From Pachypanchax playfairii (taxonomy: Eukaryota > Chordata > Actinopteri > Cyprinodontiformes > Aplocheilidae): DNA of 64,000 nt. The first letter of the stretch is position 1. Every line of letters begins with the position of its first letter. Made by a program: the position numbers and the translations under genes. Under the pieces are notes generated by a model that ran no database searches, was not told where the DNA came from, and saw nothing but the letters and a program-made list of their open reading frames with translations. Positions 24,053-34,920 of the stretch are shown one piece after another. Where the stretch lies: assembly GCA_006937955.1 (NCBI GenBank), contig SSNP01000249.1, positions 102,215 to 166,214 on the forward strand. The letters run 5' to 3'.

Positions 24053-26964
24053 TTCAAATCTAGCTAAAATGAGTGTTAAATTACTTTATCTGTTTAAATC
24101 ATAATATAATTTTATGATATTGAAGACTTGAAATTTGATATCAACACATTTCTGATTAATATTAATACTCAGATGAATGTTTTCTTTATTTAAATGAATC
24201 TGCAGTAGTGAAAAGTCTTTGTTCACAGTGTGTAATAGACTGAACATTAGGTGTCTAATGTTGTTATAACCCAACAATTTGAACAATTTGTTTTTTTTTA
24301 TGAAGCATAAACATCACATTAGCAAATTAAAGTGGATGATCTGATTTAGATTAATTTCAAGATTACTGTCAATAATACTGGAAGTAAACTTATCTAGATA
24401 AACAAACAATAATAACTGGATGTCATCTGTATATATGTTGATTTTCTCAATAAAGACAACAAGTAAGAGGAAAGGAAAGATAAAGGTCTTAAAACAAAAC
24501 CTTGAGGAACTCCTAGACTATTTTGTGCACAACATATTGTTCTGCACTCAAAGGAAGTGAAGTGTTGGTCATTTTTTTGCAGCTATTTGTTCCAGTTTCT
24601 TTGTAAAAACAACAGTGGTCACCAATTTGGCTCCTCGTAGACCAGTATCCTACAGGCTTCAGATGTCTCTCGGCTTTGTCACACTTCATTTATGGTCATT
24701 TAAGGTCTTCTTCAGAACTTGATTTGATGAGAGCAGGTAATTTGATGATTTAAATCAGGGGTAAGCAGAGAAATGATTAAAAAGATGCTAGACTCTAGCC
24801 CCTGAAATTGTTGATCAGTGTTTTAAAGATTTCGTTTCCTGGACCTTTTCAATACATTGATATTGTTCAGATCAGTGAAGTTGATTATGTGTGTTAGATC
24901 TTTTTAATGACTATTACATCAAATAAATTTCATTTGGAAATAATTAGATCTCATTGTATGAAGACACAAAGTTGTTCCTCTTATTTGACACCAGCATCTG
25001 ATTCTGTGCACAACTAAAATTAACACATTTTCTTGTTTCCAAGTGACAGATGACACTCTATTCACAGCCACAGCTCACCATTATGCTCAAAATTACTTTT
25101 TCCAGCTCATTCATGTTTAAAATAATGAATATTACTGTATGTGTTGGAAACCTCAAGGACACTGCAGACACATTGCAGGAGAATATTTCACCCATGCAGC
25201 TCTGGAATGTTACTCATCTGGAAGTAAATGCAACGCTGTGCTCATGTTTTTTTCATTATGATTAGTTTAACTTGGAGAATCACAACATACATTGAAATCA
25301 TTTACACTTTCATTACATCACAGAACTTAACTTATAACAGTTATAACTTTATTTCATTACATGCACAAATAGATCTGTGAACTGAGTTGAGAATGGGAAG
25401 CATTCAAGGATGAAGAGGAAAACTTGCAGGGAGATAATTCTATTAAGTGAAGTGAAGCAGTAAACATGAATGAATGGTTTATGTATCTTTCAAAACAACA
25501 ACAAAAGATGCTTTGTTCTTGAAGGAGTTGTGTAAGGTTTGGTCTCATTACTAAAAGTTTAAAATAACAAATAAAAGGACATATGCTTTCTAACAATGTC
25601 AACAGTGTATTTTTATTTATTTGATTTTATGGCACATCCTTGTTGTTAGTCTGTAATGAAACAGTTAACTTGCTAATACTGAGGGATTTCTTTTAACAGC
25701 TATCCCCTGGAGTTTTTTCACAGCTGAGAGAATAAAAATAGTCTCAGTTTGATTGGCCTCCATAATTAAACATATCACATCTCAGCAGTGTATTGTCTAT
25801 TGGCAGGCTTGGCAATGTGTTTCAAGCATGGTGGAAAGTCTTCTCTCCCAGGAGTTTGTACACTGATAATCTGCAGCATACAGTAAATAAACAGGCCATC
25901 CTCTGCTGATATTTTGGCTTCCACATAACCTTCCTGGTTTGATTCAAACAACAATATTGCCTGATTTCTCTGTCAGTGGAAAATCAAGGTCACTGACCAA
26001 ATGCCAAACATGTAGTTAAAAGACAAAGAGGATGTTAGAGAGAAGCAAAATGTTATATGTTATCTGTGAAGAAAGATGGAAAAAATGTACATCTATATAT
26101 CAAAATTATACATTTTAACTATAGATAATAAATAAACAAATTAAGGGTGGGCAATAAATGGCATAATAGCCACTTCAGTAGTCTTTTAAAATTTGTTTGC
26201 CCTCTTGACCAGTGAAATATGTTTAATTGGTGATCGATAACAAAGTTACCTGATCAAGAAATAGTTATTCCTCGCAGCTGAAGAGCCTCTATAGGCTACT
26301 TGATTAGGGTTTCTCTAAGGGTTGGTCTTGTCAGATCAAAATTTTGCTATCTGCGATCAGAAGTTGAATACATTTTTAATTTCAGACTTCACAGTTATTA
26401 AGTTTCTCTTCAGAGAGATCTCATCCTCTCAGAGGCATTATGCAAATGTGTTTTATGGTGATGCAGATAAGTGAAGGAAGAAACATATAGACTACAAATG
26501 AGGTAGGTAGATAATCAGGCAGTTCAGACCAGTGTTTCCGTTGGGAGAGTACTTTATAACTTTTTATGTGGACTCTACTTACTACCGACTGTGAATTTTT
26601 TACTCACAGATAGTAATAAACAGGTAAAAACTGAAAGATATAGTAATTATTTCTATTTAATTTGGGGAGAAAATTACAAGTCTGGTTACAGGTTTATGTA
26701 AAAGCTAAGATGTTGCATTGAACCCTCAAGCTCCGAGGATAATGCTTAAAAAAAATCATGCTTGATTTCCATGCTGATAATGAACGGGTAATGTGTTGGA
26801 AACAAAAGGATAATACTGTACATCATTAGATGGAAATGAAAATTATAAACCTACTGAGAGACCAATTCAAAGTCCAAGAAATCTAAACTGAAAAGCTGAT
26901 GTAGCAGGTTGGTCCAGTTTCCTGAAATTTTCATAGCAGCAACTCATTGCTGCTTTTATGTCTC

Positions 26965-27113
26965 ATAAAGGCTGGGGTCCATATGAAATGATGGATGGTG
27001 TCGCGGGGCTTGTCCTATCAGATCATGTCAGGGGCATCACTGAGCTCAGGGACCGTTTGAGATGCAACCTGGTTGCATCAAATGAACCTAAACATGATGT
27101 TCTATTGGATTTA
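26965..27113 (-). pseudogene. C-terminal remnant of the decayed transposase
   Basis: Next to the nested insertion the minus strand reads N-P-I-E-H, the catalytic-Glu motif of Tc1-like enzymes. A stop-ridden C-terminal region follows, with DNA such as 'gagctcagtgatgcccctga'. It joins in order with the N-terminal remnant at 28719-29410. Confidence 0.65.
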
Positions 27114-27314
27114 CAGTGGGGCAAAAAAGTATTTAGTCAGCCACCAATTGTGTAAGTTCTCCCACTTAAAAAGATCAGAGAGGCCTGTAATTTTCATCAT
27201 AGGTATACCTCAACTATGAGAGAGAAAATGAGGAAAAAAAAATCCAGAAAATCACATTGTCTGATTTTTAAAGAATGTATTTGCAAATTATGGTGGAAAA
27301 TAAGTATTTGGTCA
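27114..27314. repeat. Left terminal inverted repeat of nested Tc1
   Basis: 201 bp, pairing with 28517-28716. Differences from the other arm include one extra A in an A-run, GAGAGAG for GAGAGAC, and GAATGTATT for GAATTTATT. Confidence 0.9.
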
Positions 27315-27330
27315 ATAACAAAAGTTAATC

Positions 27331-28353
27331 TCAATACTTTGTTATATAGCCTTTGTTGGCAATGACAGAGGTCAAACGTTTTCTGTAAGTCTTCACAAGG
27401 TTTTCACACACTGTTGCTGGTATTTTGGCCCATTCCTCCATGCAGATCTCCTCTAGAGCAGTGATGCTTTGGGGCTGACGCTGGGCAACACGGACTTTCA
27501 ACTCCCTCCAGAGATTTTCTATGGGGTTGAGATCTGGAGACTGGCTAGGCCACTCCAGGACCTTGAAATGCTTCTTACGAAGCCACTCCTTCGTTGCCCG
27601 GGCGGTGTGTTTGGGATCATTGTCATGCTGAAAGACCCAGCCACGTCTCATTTTCAATGCCCTTGCTGATGGAAGGAGGTTTTCACTCAAAATCTTACGA
27701 TACATGGCCCCATTCATTCTTTCCTTTACACGGATCAGTCGTCCTGGTCCCCTTGCAGAAAAACAGCCCCAAAGCATGATGTTTCCACCCCCATGCTTTA
27801 CAGTAGGTATGGTGTTCTTTGGATCCAACTCAGCATTCTTTCCCCTCCAAACACGACAAGTTGAGTTTCTACCAAAAAGTTCTATTTTGGTTTCATCTGA
27901 CCATATGATGTTCTCCCAATCCTCTTCTGGATCATCCAAATGCTCTCTAGCAAACCGCAGACGGGCCTGGACGTGTCCTGGCTTCAGCAGGGGGACACGT
28001 CTGGCACTGCAGGATTTGAGTCCCTGGCGGCGTAGTGTGTTACTGATGGTAGCCTTTGTTACTTTGGTCCCAGCTCTCTGCAGGTCATTCACTAGGTCCC
28101 TCCGTGTGGTTCTGGGATTTTTGCTCACCGTTCTTGTGATCATTTTGACCCCACGGGGTGAGATCTTGCGTGGAGCCCCAGATCGAGGGAGATTATCAGT
28201 GGTCTTGTATGTCTTCCATTTTCTAATAATTGCTCCCACAGTTGATTTCTTCACACCAAGCTGCTTACCTATTGCAGATTCAGTCTTCCCAGCCTGGTGA
28301 AGGTCTACAATTTTGTTTCTGGTGTCCTTTGACAGCTCTTTGGTCTTGGCCAT
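27331..28353 (-). CDS. Tc1/mariner transposase, 340 aa, intact
   Basis: Cut-and-paste DDE transposase that binds the element ends and inserts at TA, acting in the nucleus. Residues 1-110 form the paired-like helix-turn-helix region (MAKTKELSKDTRNKIVDLHQ, then STVGAIIRKW), with an SGAPRKIS hook near residues 58-65 between its two halves. The catalytic triad is D153 (IIWSDETKIE), D244 (FQHDNDPKHT) and E279 (LNPIENLW). There are 34 residues between D244 and E279, so it is DD34E, the same numbering as Sleeping Beauty. A glycine-rich box KHGGGNIMLWG lies near 187-196. Length is normal for the family. The ATG starts at the conserved MAKTKEL. It differs from the copy at 33533 at three residues. Confidence 0.95.
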   Translation of the reverse strand: MAKTKELSKDTRNKIVDLHQAGKTESAIGKQLGVKKSTVGAIIRKWKTYKTTDNLPRSGAPRKISPRGVKMITRTVSKNPRTTRRDLVNDLQRAGTKVTKATISNTLRRQGLKSCSARRVPLLKPGHVQARLRFAREHLDDPEEDWENIIWSDETKIELFGRNSTCRVWRGKNAELDPKNTIPTVKHGGGNIMLWGCFSARGPGRLIRVKERMNGAMYRKILSENLLPSARALKMRRGWVFQHDNDPKHTARATKEWLRKKHFKVLEWPSQSPDLNPIENLWRELKVRVAQRQPQSITALEEICMEEWAKIPATVCENLVKTYRKRLTSVIANKGYITKY

Positions 28354-28516
28354 AGTGGAGTTTGGAGCGTGACTGTTTGAGGTTGTGGACAGGTGTCTTT
28401 TATACTGATAACGAGTTCACACAGGTGCCATTAATACAGGTAACGAGTGGAGGACCGAGGAGCCTCTTAAAGAAGTTACAGGTCTGTGAAAGCCAGAAAT
28501 CTTACTTGTTTGTAGG

Positions 28517-28716
28517 TGACCAAATACTTATTTTCCACCATAATTTGCAAATAAATTCTTTAAAAATCAGACAATGTGATTTTCTGGATTTTTTTTCCTC
28601 ATTTTGTCTCTCATAGTTGAGGTATACCTATGATGAAAATTACAGGCCTCTCTGATCTTTTGAAGTGGGAGAACTTACACAATTGGTGGCTGACTAAATA
28701 CTTTTTTGCCCCACTG
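28517..28716. repeat. Right terminal inverted repeat of nested Tc1
   Basis: 200 bp, inverted relative to 27114-27314, ending TTTTTTGCCCCACTG before the TA duplication. Confidence 0.9.
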
Positions 28717-28718
28717 TA

Positions 28719-29410
28719 GGTGGTTAGTCAATAGCATCAAATTCCTTCATCTTCCAGGAACTCCTTTCATACATTTGCTGCATAAATCCAGACATTATCC
28801 TGCACCAGGAGCAACCTAAGGTCCACTGTACCAGAAAAGAGTCTAACAATGGGTCTAAGGATTGGATTCTAATATGCAGTGGTAGTCAGGGTGCCATTGT
28901 TTAGCTTGTACAGGTCCGTACATCCCTCCATGGTTATGTTTTCCCATAAACACTGACCCTTCATCAAACCCAACATGCTGAACTTAGTTGCAGGCAGCGT
29001 AGTGTTCACCACAGCTTCTCCAGATCCTTTCAGGTCTGTAACATGAGCTTAGAGTAAACCTTCTCTCATCCACGAAAAGCACGGGGCACCAGTGCTGAAC
29101 CTGATGATTCTGAGGTTCTCTGGTAAATACCAGTCCAGTTCCACAGTGCCAGGCAGTCATCACAAGGCCTACAAGGACCACCTCAAGCCATCTTCATGAA
29201 GTCTGTTTCTAAGGGTTTGGTCAGCCTGTTCCACTTTGTAGGGTTTTAAAAGTGCTCATCCTTTTTCTCCTCACATAAAGGAGCACACACTGGTCCTGCT
29301 GATGATTAAGGACCTTTCATGGTCCTTCATGTTCTTGAGATTGTATTGGAAGACACAAACCTTCTGTTAATGATAGACACTGATGTCTCGCCCTGATTAA
29401 GTTGAACTGC
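28719..29410 (-). pseudogene. N-terminal and core remnant of the decayed transposase
   Basis: Near 29330-29420 the minus strand reads FAQAVQLNQGETSVSIINRRF, matching the start of a Tc1-type helix-turn-helix. At 28984-29181 an open stretch ends WCPVLFVDERRFTLSSC, then RPERIWRSCGEHYAACN, the segment around the first catalytic Asp. Frameshifts separate these pieces. Closer to the insertion, 'caccaggagcaacctaaggt' marks the region before the second Asp. The protein is unlike the nested intact transposase, so it is a different lineage. Confidence 0.75.
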
Positions 29411-29616
29411 CTGTGCAAACTGACAAGCAGTGAAAAAAAGATAAGATAAAAAAAATAATCTGACCTCCACCTGAAAAACATTTTTAGTGGTTGTCTCATT
29501 GCTGCCCGTAAGGTGCACCTGTTGTTAATTTTATTAACACCAAAACAGCTGACACTGATTAACAAGCACTTGTGCTACTCAGCTGACCACATCAATATCC
29601 CAGAAGTTTTAAACAT

Positions 29617-30400
29617 GTAAATAAATTCACTGATAAGCAGATAAATTCATCTTTAAATTCTGATTTCTGAATCTAATCTGTTAAGACACTGATGCCCTTC
29701 CAGTCAAAAGACATGAGGAACTATTGAAAACTATTCTTATATTTTCTTTGATCTTACGATTTTCCCCTTTTCTCTGACTTGGCGAGGCAGTTTTTTCCTC
29801 CTGTAGGCAACATATGTGGCAAACTCTGTTAACTGTGTACTGGTTAACATTCCAAATGAGTTCACATCCAGACATAGTATGTGTACTGGGTTTATTGATA
29901 ATTAATTTTAACTGCCCATTAAACTCACAACAAAACCAAATTGTTGTTGGACTTGTGTTTTATGATATGGGCAGTTTGAGTGCAGTCTGGTCAACTTATG
30001 TCCTTAAAATCTGAAATCTCACTCATTTTCTGTCACATATCTTCTTATCCCTGTCCATGGCCATGCACTGAATTCCACAGCAATCTGCATGCATTTAACC
30101 AGTTATATTTAGATTTATTTGATGACTATTACTAGAATTGCACACAAAATAACTTCTAATTTGAGAGATTTCAAACTAGTTTTACTGTATAACAACAAAA
30201 ATAAAAATATCTACAATGTATCAGAGCTCAATTAATTAACAAATGGATGTAAACATGTGAAAAGAAGACAGAACTGCTTCTAAAATATTATTAAAAGGTT
30301 ATTTTTAAAACGATTAGTTGTTGGAACAGCCCAATATTTGTGAATTTGAAGCAACCTCACGCTTTTTTGTTTGTGTTGTGTTTATTCTATGTTGTATTAC
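29617..30400. other. Unassigned AT-rich region
   Basis: No gene or recognisable repeat seen between the decayed Tc1 element and the next TTAA element. Confidence 0.45.
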
Positions 30401-30949
30401 TTAAAGAGGCCCTTTTATTAAAAACAGTTTTTCTGAGGTTTCTGTTGAATATTTTAGCTCCACAGGTGTTCTTACCTTCATAGTGGGTGAAAACAGGTCA
30501 ACAACTTCTCTTTCAGTTTTAATCTCTCAAACTATGCAGGTGGCGATAACACCCGAGTCCAAACGGCCTGTATCTGTTTCGTCACAACTCCTGTGTTTGT
30601 TAGTATTCATCAACTCCTGCAGTTGAGACCACGCCTAGCATGCTGCTGGCTAAAAGCTGTAGCATAAGACGTAGCAAACCAGAAGAGACTACATGTTCTG
30701 TTGTGGCAGGAAATAGTATGCCTTGCTCTCATAGGCTAGTTTGTTAGCCAATCTGAGTATAGCAAATTCTAATAATGAATATTAATGAGTTGCTGCCCGA
30801 AGCCTGACGAAGCCAGCCGAATCTTGATGCAGACAGATTGAAAGGTCTGTTAATCAGCGTTTCCTTAGATATAAAATGTTTCATATTACAGGTCAATACT
30901 TACGAAATAACCACAAAGTCATGAAATCTTTGTGAAATGGCCTCTTTAA
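30401..30949 (+). mobile_element. TTAA-flanked AGAGGCC element, copy 1
   Basis: TTAA flanks a 541-bp body (30405-30945) starting AGAGGCCC and ending GGCCTCT. Two more copies occur at 32676-33264 (inverted) and 49989-51214. No coding capacity is shared by the copies, so it is non-autonomous. All three copies share TTAA flanks, the stretch 'gaggtttctgttgaatattt', and 'gaaataaccacaaagtc' near the right end. Confidence 0.85.
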
Positions 30950-32675
30950 TCTTTTCTAATTCGATTTACAACTAAATCTGAAGTAATTGAAAATGTTATT
31001 TTAATGGGATCATTTTATTTGGTAAATTGTTTTGCCTTGATACTGTTGATATTTCTTGTTATGTACCCAGACCTACATCCTTTGGCATTGCATAAAGGTT
31101 TAAACTAGTTTTGTATCACCAAGAACTGTTATTGTTTAGCATGAATCACAACAGCTGATAATAAAGACAAACTTTTTTAATTAAAAAGCTTTCTAGTGCT
31201 TAGAAAAAAAATGTGAAGCACCATTAATGGTCTATCATGCAAAGCTGTGCGCTTCAGGATGAACCAACATCTTTGCTGAATCGTGTTGTTGTGTTTGTAA
31301 TTGATTGTTTATAAGTTATTAATAAAACAGTTTCCTTCTGAACAACTCAGTCTGTTTTATCGTTAATGAAGAGACAATTTAAACTGTGAAATATTTTAGA
31401 ATGTTTTTGATGACTACACAAAAAATACTAAAGAAATTGTGGTATAAAAGTTGTTTTGACAAAGATAATCTGCAAACATGCTCAAAATGGCCTTCGAATC
31501 AAGTCCTTTTTAATAGTTATGGTACACTTGTATAAGATGATTTATGTTTTGACTGCTAGAGCAAACCAAAGTAGATGATTTTTAAAAATCAGAGTTGTTT
31601 TAGGTGTTTAATTATTCACTTATATATTAAAAAAAAATTCCAGCTAATTACATTGTCTGGGGCTCTGTGGGGTTTAGGCTCACTGCATGCATGAGGTTTC
31701 ATTATAGAAATAATCCACGCAGGAAACCACCTCAGCAATAATCCTTTCAGAAAGGACAAATTAATTAGCTTTAAAGGTCTTTGCACTTTGATGTGTTCAG
31801 ACTGTATTTTTTTTTAAACCAATGTTCCTCACCTCTCATACTGTTGCAGAAAACTGAAGTGCAGCATCTGAATGTCATCAACTAGTGCAACCATTTTTAA
31901 ATATTGACAGCAGATCGATTTCTGTGTGCGTTTGCTTTTGATGAGGCCCATTTGACATTTCTGGCATCCAGTCTTCAATAATTCACTTATACGAAACGTA
32001 CTGATGAGTGGAACACTGCCTCTTAATTGAAAACATACAGCAGAAATAAAAAAATACAATTATCCAAAAATATTATCAAGATTAACTTGAGAAATATGAA
32101 TAAAATGTACAGAAATATAGTGAAATACAATAAAAGAGGTAATATTATCATGTTGGCACCTGTAAAATTATAATTTTTATTCACTCTTTGTATTAACAAG
32201 CAGGGTTTAAATACAGTTTGTGACTGTAATTGTCTTTAGTATCTGTAGGCTGAATTGATTTAACGTGTGCTTTACTTTTACTTGACATACAAATGAAACT
32301 GTGGATGTAATCATTTATTTACAGATTCACGCTGCACAATGAAACAAAATAACAGTAATATAGATTTTCAATACAGCTACTATTTTAAAAACTTATATTG
32401 ATGGGGTCCAAAACTGTAAAACCTCGACACAAAATCATTTTGAATAATTTCAACTCTAACAATTTGTTTAGACCTAAAAGGTTACAATTGGATAGTTACA
32501 ATAGGGGTGCACAGAATTTTTTTCAACACAGTCAAGGTTAGGTGACTGCAAAGAAAAGTCTGAGACAGTCATTGCCAGTAAATGTTTCTCTGAAATAGTA
32601 CAAACCTTTAAAAAAACATAAATAAAATAATAAATCTTTTGAAAAAAGTCAAAAGTTTTTATTTGAATTTTAATC
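30950..32675. other. Unassigned AT-rich region
   Basis: No gene. The block 31640-31800 is non-repetitive and somewhat less AT-rich and is a weak candidate for conserved non-coding DNA. The rest is A/T-rich filler with short homopolymers. Confidence 0.4.
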
Positions 32676-33264
32676 TTAAAGAGGCCATTTCATACACATT
32701 TCAGGACTTTGTGGTTATTTCTTAAGTATTAAACTGTAATATGAAACATTTTATATCTAAAAAACATCAGGAAACACTGATTAACAGACCTTTTAATCTG
32801 TCTGCATCAAAATTCGGCTGGTTTCGGCTGGTTTCGTCAGGCTTCGGCAGCAGCTTGTTCATATATTCATTATTCGAATTTGCTGGACTCTGATTGGCTA
32901 ACAAACTAGCCTATGAGAGCTAGGTATACTGTTTCCTGCCCCACTGCGCATAACAACATCAGACATTCTCTCTTCCTGTTTGCTACATCTTATGCTAACA
33001 GCTTTTAGCCAGCAGCATGCTAGGTGTGGTTTCAACTGCGGGAGCTGATGAATACTAATGAACAAAGGAGTTGTGACGAAACAGATACAGGCCGTTTGGA
33101 CTCGGGAGAACTCGGGTGTTATCACCACCTGCGTAGTTTGAGAGATAAAAAAGAGAAGTTGTTGACCTGTTTTCACACCCACTATAAAGGTAAGAACACC
33201 TGTGGAGCTAAAATATTCAACAGAAACCTCAGAAAAACTGTTTTTAATAAAAGGGCCTCTTTAA
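32676..33264 (-). mobile_element. TTAA-flanked AGAGGCC element, copy 2 (inverted)
   Basis: TTAA at 32676-32679 and 33261-33264 brackets 581 bp that read as the reverse complement of copy 1. Compared with copy 1 it keeps extra bases, for example the longer run around 'gagttctcccgagtccaaac'. With copy 1 it forms an inverted pair 1.7 kb apart. Confidence 0.85.
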
Positions 33265-33316
33265 GCACAGACACTTGATAATACAACACTAACTGAAAAT
33301 TCTAGCCAATAATATA

Positions 33317-33516
33317 CAGTGGGGCAAAAAAGTATTTAGTCAGCCACCAATTGTGTAAGTTCTCCCACTTAAAAAGATCAGAGAGGCCTGTAATTTTCAT
33401 CATAGGTATACCTCAACTATGAGAGACAAAATGAGGAAAAAAAATCCAGAAAATCACATTGTCTGATTTTTAAAGAATTTATTTGCAAATTATGGTGGAA
33501 AATAAGTATTTGGTCA
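33317..33516. repeat. Left terminal inverted repeat of second Tc1
   Basis: 200 bp beginning CAGTGGGGCAAAAAAG, paired with 34719-34918. Confidence 0.9.
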
Positions 33517-33532
33517 ATAACAAAAGTTAATC

Positions 33533-34555
33533 TCAATACTTTGTTATATAGCCTTTGTTGGCAATGACAGAGGTCAAACGTTTTCTGTAAGTCTTCACAA
33601 GGTTTTCACACACTGTTGCTGGTATTTTGGCCCATTCCTCCATGCAGATCTCCTCTAGAGCAGTGATGCTTTGGGGCTGACGCTGGGCAACACGGACTTT
33701 CAACTCCCTCCAGAGATTTTCTATGGGGTTGAGATCTGGAGACTGGCTAGGCCACTCCAGGACCTTGAAATGCTTCTTACGAAGCCACTCCTTCGTTGCC
33801 CGGGCGGTGTGTTTGGGATCATTGTCATGCTGAAAGACCCAGCCACGTCTCATTTTCAATGCCCTTGCTGATGGAAGGAGGTTTTCACTCAAAATCTTAC
33901 GATACATGGCCCCATTCAGTCTTTCCTTTACACGGATCAGTCGTCCTGGTCCCCTTGCAGAAAAACAGCCCCAAAGCATGATGTTTCCACCCCCATGCTT
34001 TACAGTAGGTATGGTGTTCTTTGGATCCAACTCAGCATTCTTTCCCCTCCAAACACGACAAGTTGAGTTTCTACCAAAAAGTTCTATTTTGGTTTCATCT
34101 GACCATATGATGTTCTCCCAATCCTCTTCTGGATCATCCAAATGCTCTCTAGCAAACCGCAGACGGGCCTGGACGTGTCTTGGCTTCAGCAGGGGGACAC
34201 ATCTGGCACTGCAGGATTTGAGTCCCTGGCGGCGTAGTGTGTTACTGATGGTAGCCTTTGTTACTTTGGTCCCAGCTCTCTGCAGGTCATTCACTAGGTC
34301 CCTCCGTGTGGTTCTGGGATTTTTGCTCACCGTTCTTGTGATCATTTTGACCCCACGGGGTGAGATCTTGCGTGGAGCCCCAGATCGAGGGAGATTATCA
34401 GTGGTCTTGTATGTCTTCCATTTTCTAATAATTGCTCCCACAGTTGATTTCTTCACACCAAGCTGCTTACCTATTGCAGATTCAGTCTTCCCAGCCTGGT
34501 GAAGGTCTACAATTTTGTTTCTGGTGTCCTTTGACAGCTCTTTGGTCTTGGCCAT
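33533..34555 (-). CDS. Tc1/mariner transposase, 340 aa, intact
   Basis: Same enzyme as at 27331, with an unbroken 340-residue frame. D153, D244 and E279 of the DD34E triad are all kept, as are the helix-turn-helix region and the glycine-rich box. It differs at three positions: Cys for Arg at 119, Arg for Gly at 126 and Leu for Met at 213. None is a catalytic residue. Positions 119 and 126 lie in the linker between the DNA-binding region and the catalytic core, so an effect on function cannot be excluded. The start is the conserved MAKTKEL methionine. Confidence 0.95.
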   Translation of the reverse strand: MAKTKELSKDTRNKIVDLHQAGKTESAIGKQLGVKKSTVGAIIRKWKTYKTTDNLPRSGAPRKISPRGVKMITRTVSKNPRTTRRDLVNDLQRAGTKVTKATISNTLRRQGLKSCSARCVPLLKPRHVQARLRFAREHLDDPEEDWENIIWSDETKIELFGRNSTCRVWRGKNAELDPKNTIPTVKHGGGNIMLWGCFSARGPGRLIRVKERLNGAMYRKILSENLLPSARALKMRRGWVFQHDNDPKHTARATKEWLRKKHFKVLEWPSQSPDLNPIENLWRELKVRVAQRQPQSITALEEICMEEWAKIPATVCENLVKTYRKRLTSVIANKGYITKY

Positions 34556-34718
34556 AGTGGAGTTTGGAGCGTGAATGTTTGAGGTTGTGGACAGGTGTCT
34601 TTTATACTGATAACGAGTTCACACAGGTGCCATTAATACAGGTAACGAGTGGAGGACCGAGGAGCCTCTTAAAGAAGTTACAGGTCTGTGAAAGCCAGAA
34701 ATCTTACTTGTTTGTAGG

Positions 34719-34918
34719 TGACCAAATACTTATTTTCCACCATAATTTGCAAATAAATTCTTTAAAAATCAGACAATGTGATTTTCTGGATTTTTTTTCC
34801 TCATTTTGTCTCTCATAGTTGAGGTATACCTATGATGAAAATTACAGGCCTCTCTGATCTTTTTAAGTGGGAGAATTTACACAATTGGTGGCTGACTAAA
34901 TACTTTTTTGCCCCACTG
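34719..34918. repeat. Right terminal inverted repeat of second Tc1
   Basis: 200 bp ending GCCCCACTG before TA. It reads GAATTTACAC where the left arm predicts GAACTTACAC. Confidence 0.9.
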
Positions 34919-34920
34919 TA

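Larger units (their letters stand above)
24053..27854. repeat. Copy 2 of the 3802-bp duplicated block
   Basis: It repeats 20241-24042 and then continues without interruption into the remainder of the intact Tc1-type element. This copy therefore carries the complete local structure and is the one to keep if the duplication is collapsed. Apart from the repeat-like segment and transposons listed elsewhere, 24823-26737 shows nothing assignable. Confidence 0.9.
27114..28716 (-). mobile_element. Intact Tc1-type transposon, nested copy
   Basis: 1603 bp bounded by TA duplications at 27112-27113 and 28717-28718. Terminal inverted repeats of about 200 bp open with CAGTGGGGCAAAAAAG, and the inner ends repeat the related 'aataagtatttggtca', the IR/DR layout of Sleeping Beauty-like elements. 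The arms differ at about three bases and one A-run length. One complete transposase frame lies between the repeats on the minus strand. Everything needed for cut-and-paste movement appears present, although activity cannot be judged from sequence. Confidence 0.95.
26738..29616 (-). mobile_element. Decayed Tc1/mariner-type element hosting a nested intact element
   Basis: Two flanks of one older minus-strand transposon lie on either side of the intact element 27114-28716. The 5' side (28719-29616) holds leader DNA with 'catcaatatcccagaagttt', then a decayed transposase. The 3' side (26738-27113) holds the end of the transposase and the 3' leader with 'atgagttgctgctatgaaaa'. Read across the insertion, the halves resume the expected order, from the DW-PP region to NPIEH. 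This layout matches a known fish Tc1-type family from memory. Both termini have decayed beyond recognition, so it is dead. Confidence 0.75.
33317..34918 (-). mobile_element. Intact Tc1-type transposon, second copy
   Basis: 1602 bp between TA duplications at 33315-33316 and 34919-34920. The two 200-bp terminal repeats differ by about one base, fewer than in the nested copy, so this insertion may be younger or more recently homogenised. It lies 52 bp right of the inverted AGAGGCC element and directly left of a LINE remnant. It has the same orientation as the copy at 27114. Confidence 0.95.

Noticed and set aside
27704..28300. 198-codon plus-strand frame opposite the transposase (also at 33906-34502)
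   Set aside because: It is the antisense shadow of the conserved transposase and shows no domain of its own.
28362..28616. 84-codon frame at the transposon 5' end (also at 34564-34818)
   Set aside because: It runs from the leader into the terminal inverted repeat, so non-coding element sequence explains it.
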